Position numbers and translations under genes: made by a program
NCBI GenBank assembly: GCA_000702245.1
Contig: JNKY01000018.1
Span: forward strand, 1-64,000
Length of the DNA stretch: 64,000 bases
Source: Lachnospiraceae bacterium C6A11
GTDB taxonomy: Bacteria > Bacillota > Clostridia > Lachnospirales > Lachnospiraceae
Direction of reading: 5' to 3'
The notes under the pieces: generated by a model
Databases searched by the model: none
Seen by the model: the letters and a program-made list of their open reading frames with translations, nothing else
Told to the model about the DNA's origin: nothing
Part shown: positions 45,401 to 54,098 of the stretch, piece by piece
How positions within the stretch are numbered: position 1 is the first letter of the stretch
Layout of the letters: the number at the start of each line of letters is the position of its first letter

Positions 45401-48400
45401 CAAACGGATAATTCTCATCACTTACATAATCCAGGTCAAAGCCCTCAGGTACCAGCGAATCTTCAAATATATGGTAGCCCGGAGTATCAATATACATATT
45501 TGCACTGAAGCTCGTTTTTACCCTTCCGTCCGGAAGTACCTCATTACTTATCGGAGAAAGAGTCACATTTCTCACACTTCCGTCCATCATCTGAACCCCT
45601 ACAGTAACGTCTCCGGTCAGAGCAGATGAACTTACTAGATCAGCTGCAAATACCCAGGTTTTTGTTTCCTCCCTGCCATCTGCAACATATGTGTAGAAAC
45701 CACCTGATTTGTCAACTCCGTTTAATACTATATTGTATTTACGATTACCATGGACGAAGTAAAAATTATCAACTTCAGTCTTAGTACCTTCATAAAACAC
45801 CGTATTTGTTGCCTTGTATGTACCCGCTGAACCATCAACAGTTGCAATGATAACATGCGATGTTCCCGAAGGAGCATTAGCCGGAAGCTCTACACTTCCA
45901 CTGAAATATCCAAGCTGATTAGTTTTTCCTATTATTTCATCACCTGTACCGGCCCTAACCGTCACCTGTTTATTTGGTTCCGACCAAACTATAACCGGAA
46001 TGATTCTCGAAGCTACAATGCTCTCCTTAACATCGAGCACTATATCTTTAACGCTGTAATCCACACTTCCAACAGGAACTGTAATTCCTGATGTGGATTT
46101 TACAGATGCACTTATGCAAAATGCACCTGTCTGCGGACTCCTGAGGCCAACATAAATTGTACCTGATTCTGCATCATCTCCCGTAAGCCCATCTATCGTT
46201 ATGACTCCGTTGGAATAAACAGATGCAACATTTTTATTCTTGTTTCCAGCTGTTACTGATACAACCTCAAGTCCATCAGGAACAACAATCTTTACTTCCG
46301 AAGCTTTGTTATTTCCCTGCATACGGTAGAAAACCTTACCGTAAAATTCCAAATTTCTGGTCACAAGCGTTCTGTCGATAGCAACAAAGCTTCCAATCTC
46401 GTCAACTATATTGCTGTATTTAACCTGTGGCATAGCCGGAACATCCAATGTGATTTCAGCTGTATCACCGGCTATAACAGTTGCCGTTCCCTTAGCGTAA
46501 TTAGTCGCATCAATTCCAAGCGTATCCAGACTATCAAGACTGGAAATTCCTGAAATATATGCATTCTTCTCGATAGCTACAACTGTATATTCTCCCGCTG
46601 CTATATCCTGAACAAGGAACGCACCGGAACTATCAACAGCATCTGAAGCAACAAGCTCTCCTGTACTGTTAAATACAGAAACATTTGCCTCAACTCCACC
46701 TGTTCCTTCAGTAATAATACTAAGACTTCCAATCTGATCAATCGGAGTAAGATCCGCTGTAGTTATATTTCCCAGATCCCAATTATCCGTGAATTCAGAC
46801 GCCTTCTTTGTATATACCTTATCCTTGTATCCTTCAAGACTAACGATAACTGTAACCAGACTGTTCTCGAGTACATCAAATGAAAATGCACTGGCGGTCA
46901 TCTCCGGATCAACTTCGTCTCCACCAACCATCGCTGTTACAACCGCTCCGTTCGGAACTATGCCGGAAACCGTGTAGGTTGCAACCAAGTCAAATGGCGT
47001 AAAGGTAAATGGATATTCACCCGAATCATCTATTTTCCCTTGCATATATGACATGAACGAAGGAGACGTCTCTGTTGTCATATCGGAAGGATACTTGATT
47101 GTTGCCCAACGAATATCTCCCCAGGGATTACCATTTATCACAATATTCTTATTGTAAATTGTAAACTCATTAAGATTGGTCAATCCAAATCCAAATGCTT
47201 CATCACCAATCTCCTTTACTCTTTCCGGAAGGATCACCTTCGTTGAATCTTTCCTTGAAGTTAAATAGAAAGCCTTCTCATCTATTGTCAGTGCTTTGCT
47301 GCTTTCTTCGATTGTTATAGTTACATTCACCGAATAAGAGTAATCGTTCTGATTTTCAGCGAAAGCCTCCTTGCCAACATAAGTTACACTCCAAGGAATG
47401 ACCACCTCAGTAAACTTTGTTCTATAAAATGCCCTATATTTAATGTCAGTTACTGAAGATGGCAGACCTGTAAGAGCAGAGTTTTCAAGGCCTGTACATC
47501 CTTCAAAACATTCTGCCGGAATAGTGGTAAATTGAGGATTGTCCTGAGGCCATCTAATGGTTTGAACAGCACCACAATTCATAAAAGCCATTTCGCCTAT
47601 TGTTGTGAGGGAATCAGGGAATGTAAGAGCTGTTATTCCTGTACAACCATAAAAGGCACTGTTACCTATAGATGTGAGATTAGAGGAATCAGCATTTATT
47701 GTAACAGATGTAAGGGTATTTACCATTTTAAATGCTTCGTCTCCTATCGAAGTCAAACTATCAGGAATGGAGATGCCTGTTAACTTAGTACCTGTAAATG
47801 CTGATTCACCTATAGTTTGAACGCTGTTACCCAGATTTACTGTGGTCAGACTACTGCATCTAGAAAAGGCTTCTCTTCCAATGGTCTCCACAGTATTCGG
47901 AAGCGTAATTGTTGTAAGGCTTATGCAGCCCTTAAAAGCTTCATCTGAAATTGTTTCTATCTGGCAGCCTTCAGCAAAGGTAACACTCTGCAAATATTCG
48001 CATGATCTGGCAAAAGGATATGATAGAGTTTTGAGACTTGTGCTGTTAATTGTTAAGCTTTTATACTTGTTTTGGTTTGAGATTGTGATTCCAAGCTTGG
48101 TATCTTTTACTGCCTTGCCATCTATAGTATCCGGTATAACAATATCCAAGGTGCCATCCTCAACCGTAGTGTCTGACGGTTTGATACCGTTAATAACTAC
48201 TCCACCTTCTGCAAGATCTTCATACTCAAAAACAATGCCATGTTCCTCATCCGTCCACGTATTTGTCTCGGCATAAACCTCCCTTGCCTCATCAGGCACG
48301 CCAAATACCCTGCTCGGCAGGTTTGTCGCAACCGAAGAAGCGACCATGCCAAACGTAAGCAGCACCGCCGTTAATCTTGTCTTTAGTTTTTTCCTTCTCT

Positions 48401-48407
48401 TCACCAT
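42477..48407 (-). CDS. Giant BspA-type leucine-rich-repeat surface protein
   Basis: 1976 residues. A signal peptide occupies about 1-45 (KTRLTAVLLTFGMVASSVATNL). BspA/TpLRR repeats run from about 90 to 420 (LTTITLPNTVETIGREAFSRC type units). Beta-rich Ig-like and carboxypeptidase-regulatory-like modules follow, then a helical insert (about 1002-1419) with a Gly/Ala-rich hydrophobic segment (VVAGAIMTIVGGALLFPAIAGAVG). Further Ig-like domains, a chitobiase-C-like domain (ATIYYTLDD) and an InlB-type repeat (DLNGGTLNGK...GYKFDYW) come before an acidic Ser/Asp linker. The tail KTGDP, hydrophobic helix, KKKRK is a sortase-like anchor. ATG 48407 has GGAGGGG six bases before it; 26 upstream codons are dropped. 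Probably an adhesin or glycan-binding protein. Confidence 0.85.
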   Translation of the reverse strand: MVKRRKKLKTRLTAVLLTFGMVASSVATNLPSRVFGVPDEAREVYAETNTWTDEEHGIVFEYEDLAEGGVVINGIKPSDTTVEDGTLDIVIPDTIDGKAVKDTKLGITISNQNKYKSLTINSTSLKTLSYPFARSCEYLQSVTFAEGCQIETISDEAFKGCISLTTITLPNTVETIGREAFSRCSSLTTVNLGNSVQTIGESAFTGTKLTGISIPDSLTSIGDEAFKMVNTLTSVTINADSSNLTSIGNSAFYGCTGITALTFPDSLTTIGEMAFMNCGAVQTIRWPQDNPQFTTIPAECFEGCTGLENSALTGLPSSVTDIKYRAFYRTKFTEVVIPWSVTYVGKEAFAENQNDYSYSVNVTITIEESSKALTIDEKAFYLTSRKDSTKVILPERVKEIGDEAFGFGLTNLNEFTIYNKNIVINGNPWGDIRWATIKYPSDMTTETSPSFMSYMQGKIDDSGEYPFTFTPFDLVATYTVSGIVPNGAVVTAMVGGDEVDPEMTASAFSFDVLENSLVTVIVSLEGYKDKVYTKKASEFTDNWDLGNITTADLTPIDQIGSLSIITEGTGGVEANVSVFNSTGELVASDAVDSSGAFLVQDIAAGEYTVVAIEKNAYISGISSLDSLDTLGIDATNYAKGTATVIAGDTAEITLDVPAMPQVKYSNIVDEIGSFVAIDRTLVTRNLEFYGKVFYRMQGNNKASEVKIVVPDGLEVVSVTAGNKNKNVASVYSNGVITIDGLTGDDAESGTIYVGLRSPQTGAFCISASVKSTSGITVPVGSVDYSVKDIVLDVKESIVASRIIPVIVWSEPNKQVTVRAGTGDEIIGKTNQLGYFSGSVELPANAPSGTSHVIIATVDGSAGTYKATNTVFYEGTKTEVDNFYFVHGNRKYNIVLNGVDKSGGFYTYVADGREETKTWVFAADLVSSSALTGDVTVGVQMMDGSVRNVTLSPISNEVLPDGRVKTSFSANMYIDTPGYHIFEDSLVPEGFDLDYVSDENYPFVTDAAYTEYVNELIKMAKEERKEDVDNIIDTTWTEEECIRFYNEFLVGGGYHYSERAEYEEYIRSLSTEYQDALIKVEQALDDVFDAWAIAMGDKKPMYEYNTLGEYIQDNWWKYEVYEGKTLSDFVDEGFILSDDGSFAYSEDGLKLVRVIDDKENNKEGIINSNKRSKDDDRDVVIEFVEFVKDGVSTLTSKDYRELYWNVFKTSLSTAQAYVALFKEVAEKQLMPSHFPKEIATIGTYAERCLGAVGFVAGCYDAYKGSEDYLKGVQQTDRFTTDYINISNEVRQAAKLGKYRTPECLEALRNEENAAYELSRVSEKRDYRVQAAVVAGAIMTIVGGALLFPAIAGAVGIASLGLAGSFGLGLVTGGVDFLCYNVTAKHNNIVANSKADADRARLERKYKCNSKYKSNYKLNVIFDPSGYVYEAVESNRVEGATATVIYAQSEAAWDATEYNQINPQTTDKDGTFAWDVPQGTYKVKVEKEGYETAYTDSLDVPPPKMNLRIPFVTKKAPEVESLNAYTDYIEVIFTQYMKIDDKSEIVATVNGKSVASSSFEWQDAEESPSGEKYAKVVRIPVPEGTKVGDTLDVQISKAKNYAGIPMSAAYSEKAKVTHRPTEIILNYETVLTMQAGSDKNITVRIKDENGDYMEGVSISALIENTYLAELAESTLVTDEEGKAVFKASALLPGLTNATFKVDGTTLKKNIKVQIETEAVRPKRPTASIAGVDFSEGAPKENYLTVAAGSVLKLECATEGATIYYTLDDTCPCQNSASRIKYTGPITITEDCRIRIAAYKDGLEYSERLNLNITVKQPDEFVISYDLNGGTLNGKTGIITEKHKEGEEITIPDAPTREGYKFDYWEGSKHYPGDKYVIVGDHTFKVVWIALDEDEQDDQEVKDKDSPSGDKSSDDEASNDSNGSGAKDATIDAPDNSRSAENDVAAKTGDPFDPVLWTVIMLTAFAGWLAVIMLKKKRK

Positions 48408-48646
48408 AAGCAACCCCTCCAGTTTTATGTATTTTTCTGATTCTCTCGTAACCCATTTTTTTGATCTATATTCTGGGAAACCCACATACTCCCATGATCA
48501 TTTTCCCGGGTCAAATACTATTGAACGCCCCACTGCGTACAATATCACGACTATATTATACTATGTATATGTTTGGAGGGGTTGTTTGATTAATGATAGG
48601 TTTTGTTTGTAGGCACCGGTTTATAAGAAAAAGCTAACAATTATAA

Positions 48647-48672
48647 TAAGCGGGACTCTTCAGCCCCGCTTA
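48647..48672 (-). terminator. Terminator of the 1275-residue repeat-protein gene
   Basis: Eight-base stem TAAGCGGG/CCCGCTTA with a ten-base loop directly after the stop at 48676. The U-run on the minus strand is weak (ATTATAATTG), so efficiency is uncertain. Confidence 0.55.
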
Positions 48673-48675
48673 TCT

Positions 48676-51600
48676 TTACTTTCTAATACCCTTATCTTCA
48701 GTTTTGGTTTTCGACTTATTAGCATCAACATTTTTCTTGGATTCAGCCGAAGTCTTCTGAGCCAGTCCGATAACCGCCTTCTTGGTGAAGAAGCCGTTGT
48801 CGATCTCTTTTCCGAGCTTTGTCATATCAAAGTTCTTTCCTTCGAGAACCTTACTCTCCTTCAGGTGGACCTCAACCTCGTCTCTAAGCTTCATCATGAT
48901 ATCATGTGTATTTGATTTCTCATTCAGTGCCTTAACCACGATTCCTCTTGCGAATTCCTCGTTGGTTGCAGCAATCTGGGTTGCAACCACCTGCGCCATC
49001 CTCTTGTAGGTAAGATCGTATTTTTCAGGATCAGCCGCTTTGTCTAAAGCCTGACCATCCGGAATCACATAATCGATAAGCGAACCCTTGCCGATCACAT
49101 TTCCGTCATTATCAAACTTATCAAACATCGTTCTCGTAACATCAATATATTCCTTAGAAGAATAGTGAAGCTCCGCGCCCGCCTTGTTGATATTTTTCCA
49201 TACCTTGCCGTAGTTCTTTGGATTCTCCTGAACGATCTTCGCAAATACCTTGCTCTTCTTAAGGGCTGCAACCTCATTATCAAAGGTCTTGTTGCTCAGC
49301 TTTTCTGACAGCTGTCTTACCTTATCAAGCGAAACATCAGACTTCATCGCCTTTTTATAATAAATATCACCGATGACATTTGTCGCAGGATCCTGGTTCT
49401 TTCTCTCCTCAAGCTGCCTCTTTACCTTAGCCTGCGCCTTTGACAGCTCATTCATTCTGTTGTAGCTTGCCTCAATATCGCTCTTCTTCATCTTTGGAAT
49501 ACGAGCTTCTTCATTAATACCAAGCGCCCTGCCACTTTCAAAGCCAAGTTCTCTGTCTGTAAGAGCATTAATATCAATATTTGCCCTTACCTCCTTGCCT
49601 GTTTTCTCCAGGCTCTTCAGCGTCTTATCAAAATTATAGATCATTTCGGAGATGCGTCCGTCAGCATACTTTGCCGCCACATCAAATCGCGTCTTGCCGT
49701 CGCCTCTCTTACCGAATATGCTATCTCTTTCCTTCTTATAGGTCTGTGCCGCCTTCTCAAACTCCTGCAGCGCAAGCCTTATTTCACCGGCCCTGCTTTC
49801 AGGATTCTGAAGCTTCTGTATACAAACCTTAAGCTTTGATGCCATATCTTTGTACAAATCCGTACCGGAACCATCCTCACCAAGTTCCTTGCCCTGCTGC
49901 TTCGCGGTCTTGAGCAGCTTGCCACTTGAATCAGAAAGTTCCTCGAGCATCCTCTCCTTATTGAAGTGATACTCATTGTACGCGATCGCATATCGCTTTG
50001 ATTCAGGGAACATCGCTTCTATATTCTGACGATCATACATATTATTATTTCCGTCATTATTTAAATCAACGTTATAGTCCTCTGACCAATAGAAATCGCC
50101 ATCATTTGCGTATACGAAGTTTTCCTCCGTAATATTCTCATGAAGCTCGCCGATACCATTGACATCATCTATTATATTATTCTCATTTGTAGTGATCTTT
50201 CTGGTACTTACATTCTTCTTGTAGTACTGCATCGCGGTCTGAACCATGCCCTGATCGCCGATATCCAAAACCTTCATGGCATTTATTTCCGCAGTAAGAT
50301 CAAAGAGATATTCATCAATATTATTAATATATTCATCATTGTGCTTGTATGGCGCGATCACCTGACGCATATCACTAAACAGCTGATTGATCTGATCAAG
50401 GCTCACGTCAGCCGGTATATTTGCGAGCATACCAAGGCACTGTTCAATAGCCGCTGCAGAAGGGTACTGAGGATCATAAGAGTTGTAAAGCCTGTTGATA
50501 AGTATATCGATGCGCGGATCGATCTCCCAGCCGTTAGCGTTCATGGTATCCTTCATCTGAAGGACGTTCAGGCCGTTAATATACTTATTCAGATCACCGA
50601 CAGGGGTATACTCTGCCGAGTTGACCTTGTCTCTTGCTTCAAGATGAGCAGTCTGCTTAACATCCTCGAGGATATAATCGCAGAGTGCACCGATGGTAAG
50701 ATCCTCTTCCCTATGCACCTTTACGGTATTGTAAATATTTCTAAGAATCTCGTTTCTGTTATTATATCCATGAGCATCCGAATTAAGCATCATATCAAGA
50801 CTTTCTTCGATCTCGTTATGATAAGGATTCATCGGATCATGCGAATTGAAAAGCATGATGAGATAATTCTCTTCAACCGGATTATTCTGGATATCCCAGC
50901 CATTTGCAACGAGTCTTTCTCTTGCCTCGGTGTAGGACATTCCTCTGATGTTCTTGTCAGGATTTGCGAGCTTTATCACCTGCTTATCAAGGAGAGCCCC
51001 CATTACATACTGGTTATAGTTCTCTTCGTAAAGCATACCCTGATCCTGGCCGAAATGATCAAGTATATTCTGATCATGCTGAAGCTTATGAGACTCAAGA
51101 TCTCTTGCCCTGACGATCTTTGGATGGTTGATATCAAGATACTCCGCAACGCGGTCATTTCTTGTATACTGCTTGTCGCCGAAATACGCCTCATAGACAA
51201 TCTTCGTTTCGCGATTCTGCATCTCGTGAAGGATATAGAGCTTTGCAAGAGTTGCCATGTCCTTCTCGTTTGCAGCTTTTCTTGCAGCAAGCTCATTCGG
51301 AAGCACGCCGGCCTCCTCCTCATCGCGGAATCGTCCCGCGCTTATGAGTCTCTGCTTCACGCTTTCCTTAAGATTCATCGGCTCGGCTGCGCCTGCCTTC
51401 ATGATCTTAAATGTATTTGCTAGCTTATCTATCTCAGACATCTCCGAAAACTTAACTGATGTCTTCTTCTGTTCCTCGATAACTCCGCCGTAAATACCGT
51501 CAAATACCTTGTCTGCCTGGGCGAAGTCCGCCTCATTGACGAACTGAGCCTCGTAGAAGGTTTTGTCGCCTTCCTCATAGCTCATAAGATTGTGGATGTC

Positions 51601-52503
51601 ACTTCTCTTGTTTGAGGTATTTCCTATCTCATTTATTATCTGGAAAAGGTCAGTGGTCTGCTCATTCATCTCAGCCACTTCCTGAACCTGCTTTGCATTT
51701 CCTTCACGCACAAAGTTAATATAGCCCTTCAGGTCATTCGTGCTCTGGTATTCCTCGAGATGAGTTTCATGAAGGTAATCCTGAACAGCCTTATAGAGAT
51801 TATCCTTGTCCACAATATTGTAAACATGTGCGGACATAGCCTTATTCATAAAATGCTCGAAAATAGGGCCACCGGTCGTCGGTTCCTTTATTCTGAGATC
51901 GATGAGCGTTCTGATAAACTCCTCATCATCCTTGTTCGTGAAATCCCAGCCATTACTCTCAAGTCTGTCCTTGATACCCATATATTCGATAAAAAGGTTA
52001 TTTCTCTCAAAATCACGCGCAGCCTTCGCCTCCTCGGTAAGCTCCGGGAACTGGTAATTCGGAATATTCTTCTGGATCTCAATCGTATTGCTGTGAATAG
52101 CGAACTCCACGTAATCGCACAGAGTTCTTACACCGGCATCAAACGGAGCATATCTTTCCAAAGTTTTGTAAACATAGTCAAGGAATTCGTTCTGTGCCCT
52201 GCGTTCTGTCGGAGGATTCTCTGAAAGCGTTCTGAATATAGAATCTATACCGCCATCGATATATTTGTCCCTTCCTGCGCACGAATAAAGCAGCATGAAC
52301 AGAGTGTCATTCTGCATATTATAAGGCCACACACCATCCTCAAAGAGGTTCTTGTGAAAATCTCTGAACTTCGCATTGTTAAATACCTTCTCGCGTCCGG
52401 CTTCCTCCCCGAACTGCTGAACCATGCTCTGGACATCATAATTATTCTCTGCATACTCTATAAAGCTGCTCTCATCTGCTTCGTGGATAAAATTTCTCGG
52501 CAT
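48676..52503 (-). CDS. Large repeat protein with NGW-type units, function unknown
   Basis: 1275 residues, no signal or membrane segment. The first 750 residues contain four diverged copies of a module of about 125 residues, marked by DGVWPYN (57), NGWDFTN (184), NGWDIQN (534) and NGWEIDP (657). Each is followed by a helical LxxLxxxxDP-like stretch and then LCDYV/LCDYI or DLxxYIN. The second half is charged and helical, with an unrelated basic C-terminus (SKTKTEDKGIRK). A stretch with MFPES recalls the ELFPEN motif of the 1069-residue protein at 31544. Family not recognised. AGGAGGG lies eight bases before the ATG. A role as a scaffold or a large binding protein is only a guess. Confidence 0.6.
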   Translation of the reverse strand: MPRNFIHEADESSFIEYAENNYDVQSMVQQFGEEAGREKVFNNAKFRDFHKNLFEDGVWPYNMQNDTLFMLLYSCAGRDKYIDGGIDSIFRTLSENPPTERRAQNEFLDYVYKTLERYAPFDAGVRTLCDYVEFAIHSNTIEIQKNIPNYQFPELTEEAKAARDFERNNLFIEYMGIKDRLESNGWDFTNKDDEEFIRTLIDLRIKEPTTGGPIFEHFMNKAMSAHVYNIVDKDNLYKAVQDYLHETHLEEYQSTNDLKGYINFVREGNAKQVQEVAEMNEQTTDLFQIINEIGNTSNKRSDIHNLMSYEEGDKTFYEAQFVNEADFAQADKVFDGIYGGVIEEQKKTSVKFSEMSEIDKLANTFKIMKAGAAEPMNLKESVKQRLISAGRFRDEEEAGVLPNELAARKAANEKDMATLAKLYILHEMQNRETKIVYEAYFGDKQYTRNDRVAEYLDINHPKIVRARDLESHKLQHDQNILDHFGQDQGMLYEENYNQYVMGALLDKQVIKLANPDKNIRGMSYTEARERLVANGWDIQNNPVEENYLIMLFNSHDPMNPYHNEIEESLDMMLNSDAHGYNNRNEILRNIYNTVKVHREEDLTIGALCDYILEDVKQTAHLEARDKVNSAEYTPVGDLNKYINGLNVLQMKDTMNANGWEIDPRIDILINRLYNSYDPQYPSAAAIEQCLGMLANIPADVSLDQINQLFSDMRQVIAPYKHNDEYINNIDEYLFDLTAEINAMKVLDIGDQGMVQTAMQYYKKNVSTRKITTNENNIIDDVNGIGELHENITEENFVYANDGDFYWSEDYNVDLNNDGNNNMYDRQNIEAMFPESKRYAIAYNEYHFNKERMLEELSDSSGKLLKTAKQQGKELGEDGSGTDLYKDMASKLKVCIQKLQNPESRAGEIRLALQEFEKAAQTYKKERDSIFGKRGDGKTRFDVAAKYADGRISEMIYNFDKTLKSLEKTGKEVRANIDINALTDRELGFESGRALGINEEARIPKMKKSDIEASYNRMNELSKAQAKVKRQLEERKNQDPATNVIGDIYYKKAMKSDVSLDKVRQLSEKLSNKTFDNEVAALKKSKVFAKIVQENPKNYGKVWKNINKAGAELHYSSKEYIDVTRTMFDKFDNDGNVIGKGSLIDYVIPDGQALDKAADPEKYDLTYKRMAQVVATQIAATNEEFARGIVVKALNEKSNTHDIMMKLRDEVEVHLKESKVLEGKNFDMTKLGKEIDNGFFTKKAVIGLAQKTSAESKKNVDANKSKTKTEDKGIRK

Positions 52504-52632
52504 AGCTTAACCCTCCTGATAGTGTTTCTTTTTTATTTTTCAATCTAGGGTAAGCTTACTATGGCAGGCATAACAAAACCGCAACAAAAAACAGTATTTA
52601 CATCATAAATGAAACTCATCCGCTCTCTTTTC

Positions 52633-52662
52633 TTGACACAGTACCGTCTCAAATATTATATT
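52633..52662 (+). promoter_or_regulatory. Promoter of the SGNH lipoprotein gene
   Basis: TTGACA (52633-52638), 18-base spacer, TATATT (52657-52662). Transcription would start near 52669, so the frame's earlier TTG at 52662 cannot be the start codon. Confidence 0.7.
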
Positions 52663-52697
52663 TGGCTCAGAATAGACTTACACAGAAAGGATCTCCG

Positions 52698-54041
52698 ATG
52701 AAAATACATAAACTTCTGAAGCTGGCGGTACTGTCAGCATGTCTGCTCACAGTAACCGGCTGCGGCAAAAAGGAAAAAGACGTCCCGGCATTAACCGAGA
52801 CCACCGACATTAGCGATGAAAACGCCATCAACAACACAGAAAACACCGGCGCCACCGGCGATAATACAGAAATCACCTCCGAGGAGCCTGCAATTCCGCC
52901 TTACATGGCGCCTGCAACCGATGTGGACGGCATCGAGCTGACTGACGAGATACTTGAAAAAGGTATCCTCAACCCGGGAAATCCGGACAGACTAAAAATA
53001 GCAATGGAGCGTGCCGCAAAGGGTGAACCTCTTACCATTGCTTATATCGGTGGTTCTATAACTCAAGGATCAAATGCTTCATCTCAAAATAAATGCTATG
53101 CCTATCTGTCACATCTGTGGTTTAAGGAGACCTTTCCGAACTCCGAGATCACCTATATAAATGTCGGAATCGGCGGCACCGACTCGTGGCTCGGCATTCA
53201 CCGCGTCGACGAAGACGTTATTCAGTATAAGCCCGACATCGTCATCGTAGAATACTCCGTAAACGACGGAAATACGCTCAACAAAGAAACATATGACAGC
53301 CTGCTGAGGCACCTTCTCGAGTCAGATAGTGAGCCCGCCGTGCTTGCTCTTCTTCTCGCGCACGAAAACGGCAGCTTCGCAAAAGAGCACGCTCCGATTG
53401 CCTTCAAATATCACGTCCCGATAATCAGCTACTCCGCACTTCTCTCGAACAAACTGGTTAGCTGGAGCAGCGTTGGCGACACCGACGGCGTGCACCCGAA
53501 GGACTCGGGCCATCAGCTGATTTCCTATCTTCTTACGAGTTATTTCAGAAATGTAATGTCCGGCGTCTACGACGACGTTACCTCTCCTTACAAGGTTCCT
53601 GACCTTAAAGAGTCGTCAACCAAATGCCGCTATGACTCTTCCAAAATACTATATTCCGACGAATTCTTCCGTTATGAGACAGAGTATTTCACCGCCGGTG
53701 GAGTCTGGTCCATGCTGTCAAATAAAAACGGATGGTCCACAACCTCCGCAGGCAGCTTTGCCTTCCAGATCAAAGCATCCGAAATCGGAATAATATACAT
53801 GCAGACAAATAAAGCCCCTGAGAAGAACGATATAGTCTACGAGGTTTATCTTGATAATGAGCCTGTCGGCCGGATCAAAGGCTATGATGCAAATACCTGG
53901 GGCCAGCATCTCGAGTATTTCCAGGTTTATCTGGATGACACTCCTTCCGTGCATTACATTCTTCTTAAACCGTCCGAAGATAGCACCGGAACTGATTTCA
54001 CGATCATGGGAATCGGCGCCACCGGCTACAGTGAGCCGTAG
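52698..54041 (+). CDS. SGNH/GDSL-hydrolase lipoprotein
   Basis: 447 residues. A lipoprotein signal with lipobox LTVTGC puts the mature N-terminus at Cys 22; an Asn/Thr/Glu-rich linker follows. The SGNH domain (about 110-300) has YIGGSITQGSNAS (block I nucleophile), NVGIGGTDSWLG (block II), VEYSVNDG (block III) and DGVHPKDSGHQL (block V Asp-His). A C-terminal beta-rich domain (300-447) may be carbohydrate-binding. It probably removes acetyl or other esters from cell-surface or plant polysaccharide outside the membrane. ATG 52698 has AAGGA eight bases before it. Divergent from the repeat-protein gene. Confidence 0.88.
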   Translation: MKIHKLLKLAVLSACLLTVTGCGKKEKDVPALTETTDISDENAINNTENTGATGDNTEITSEEPAIPPYMAPATDVDGIELTDEILEKGILNPGNPDRLKIAMERAAKGEPLTIAYIGGSITQGSNASSQNKCYAYLSHLWFKETFPNSEITYINVGIGGTDSWLGIHRVDEDVIQYKPDIVIVEYSVNDGNTLNKETYDSLLRHLLESDSEPAVLALLLAHENGSFAKEHAPIAFKYHVPIISYSALLSNKLVSWSSVGDTDGVHPKDSGHQLISYLLTSYFRNVMSGVYDDVTSPYKVPDLKESSTKCRYDSSKILYSDEFFRYETEYFTAGGVWSMLSNKNGWSTTSAGSFAFQIKASEIGIIYMQTNKAPEKNDIVYEVYLDNEPVGRIKGYDANTWGQHLEYFQVYLDDTPSVHYILLKPSEDSTGTDFTIMGIGATGYSEP

Positions 54042-54047
54042 CTAACA

Positions 54048-54070
54048 AGCCATGCTATATTTGGCTTTTT
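54048..54070 (+). terminator. Terminator of the SGNH lipoprotein gene
   Basis: Short stem AGCCA/TGGCT with a nine-base loop and a following run of five Ts, seven bases past the stop. Only five pairs, so moderate strength. Confidence 0.6.
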
Positions 54071-54098
54071 CTGACTTTTTAGTGACATTTTATAGACA

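Noticed and set aside
48408-48600. Possible c-di-GMP riboswitch in the leader of the LRR surface-protein gene
   Set aside because: A GGGAAA/TTTCCC pairing exists, but the conserved GEMM core motifs are missing.
50140-51423. A 427-codon plus-strand open frame inside the 1275-residue protein gene
   Set aside because: Antisense shadow of the repeat protein, with hydrophobic, low-complexity composition, no ribosome site and no family motif.
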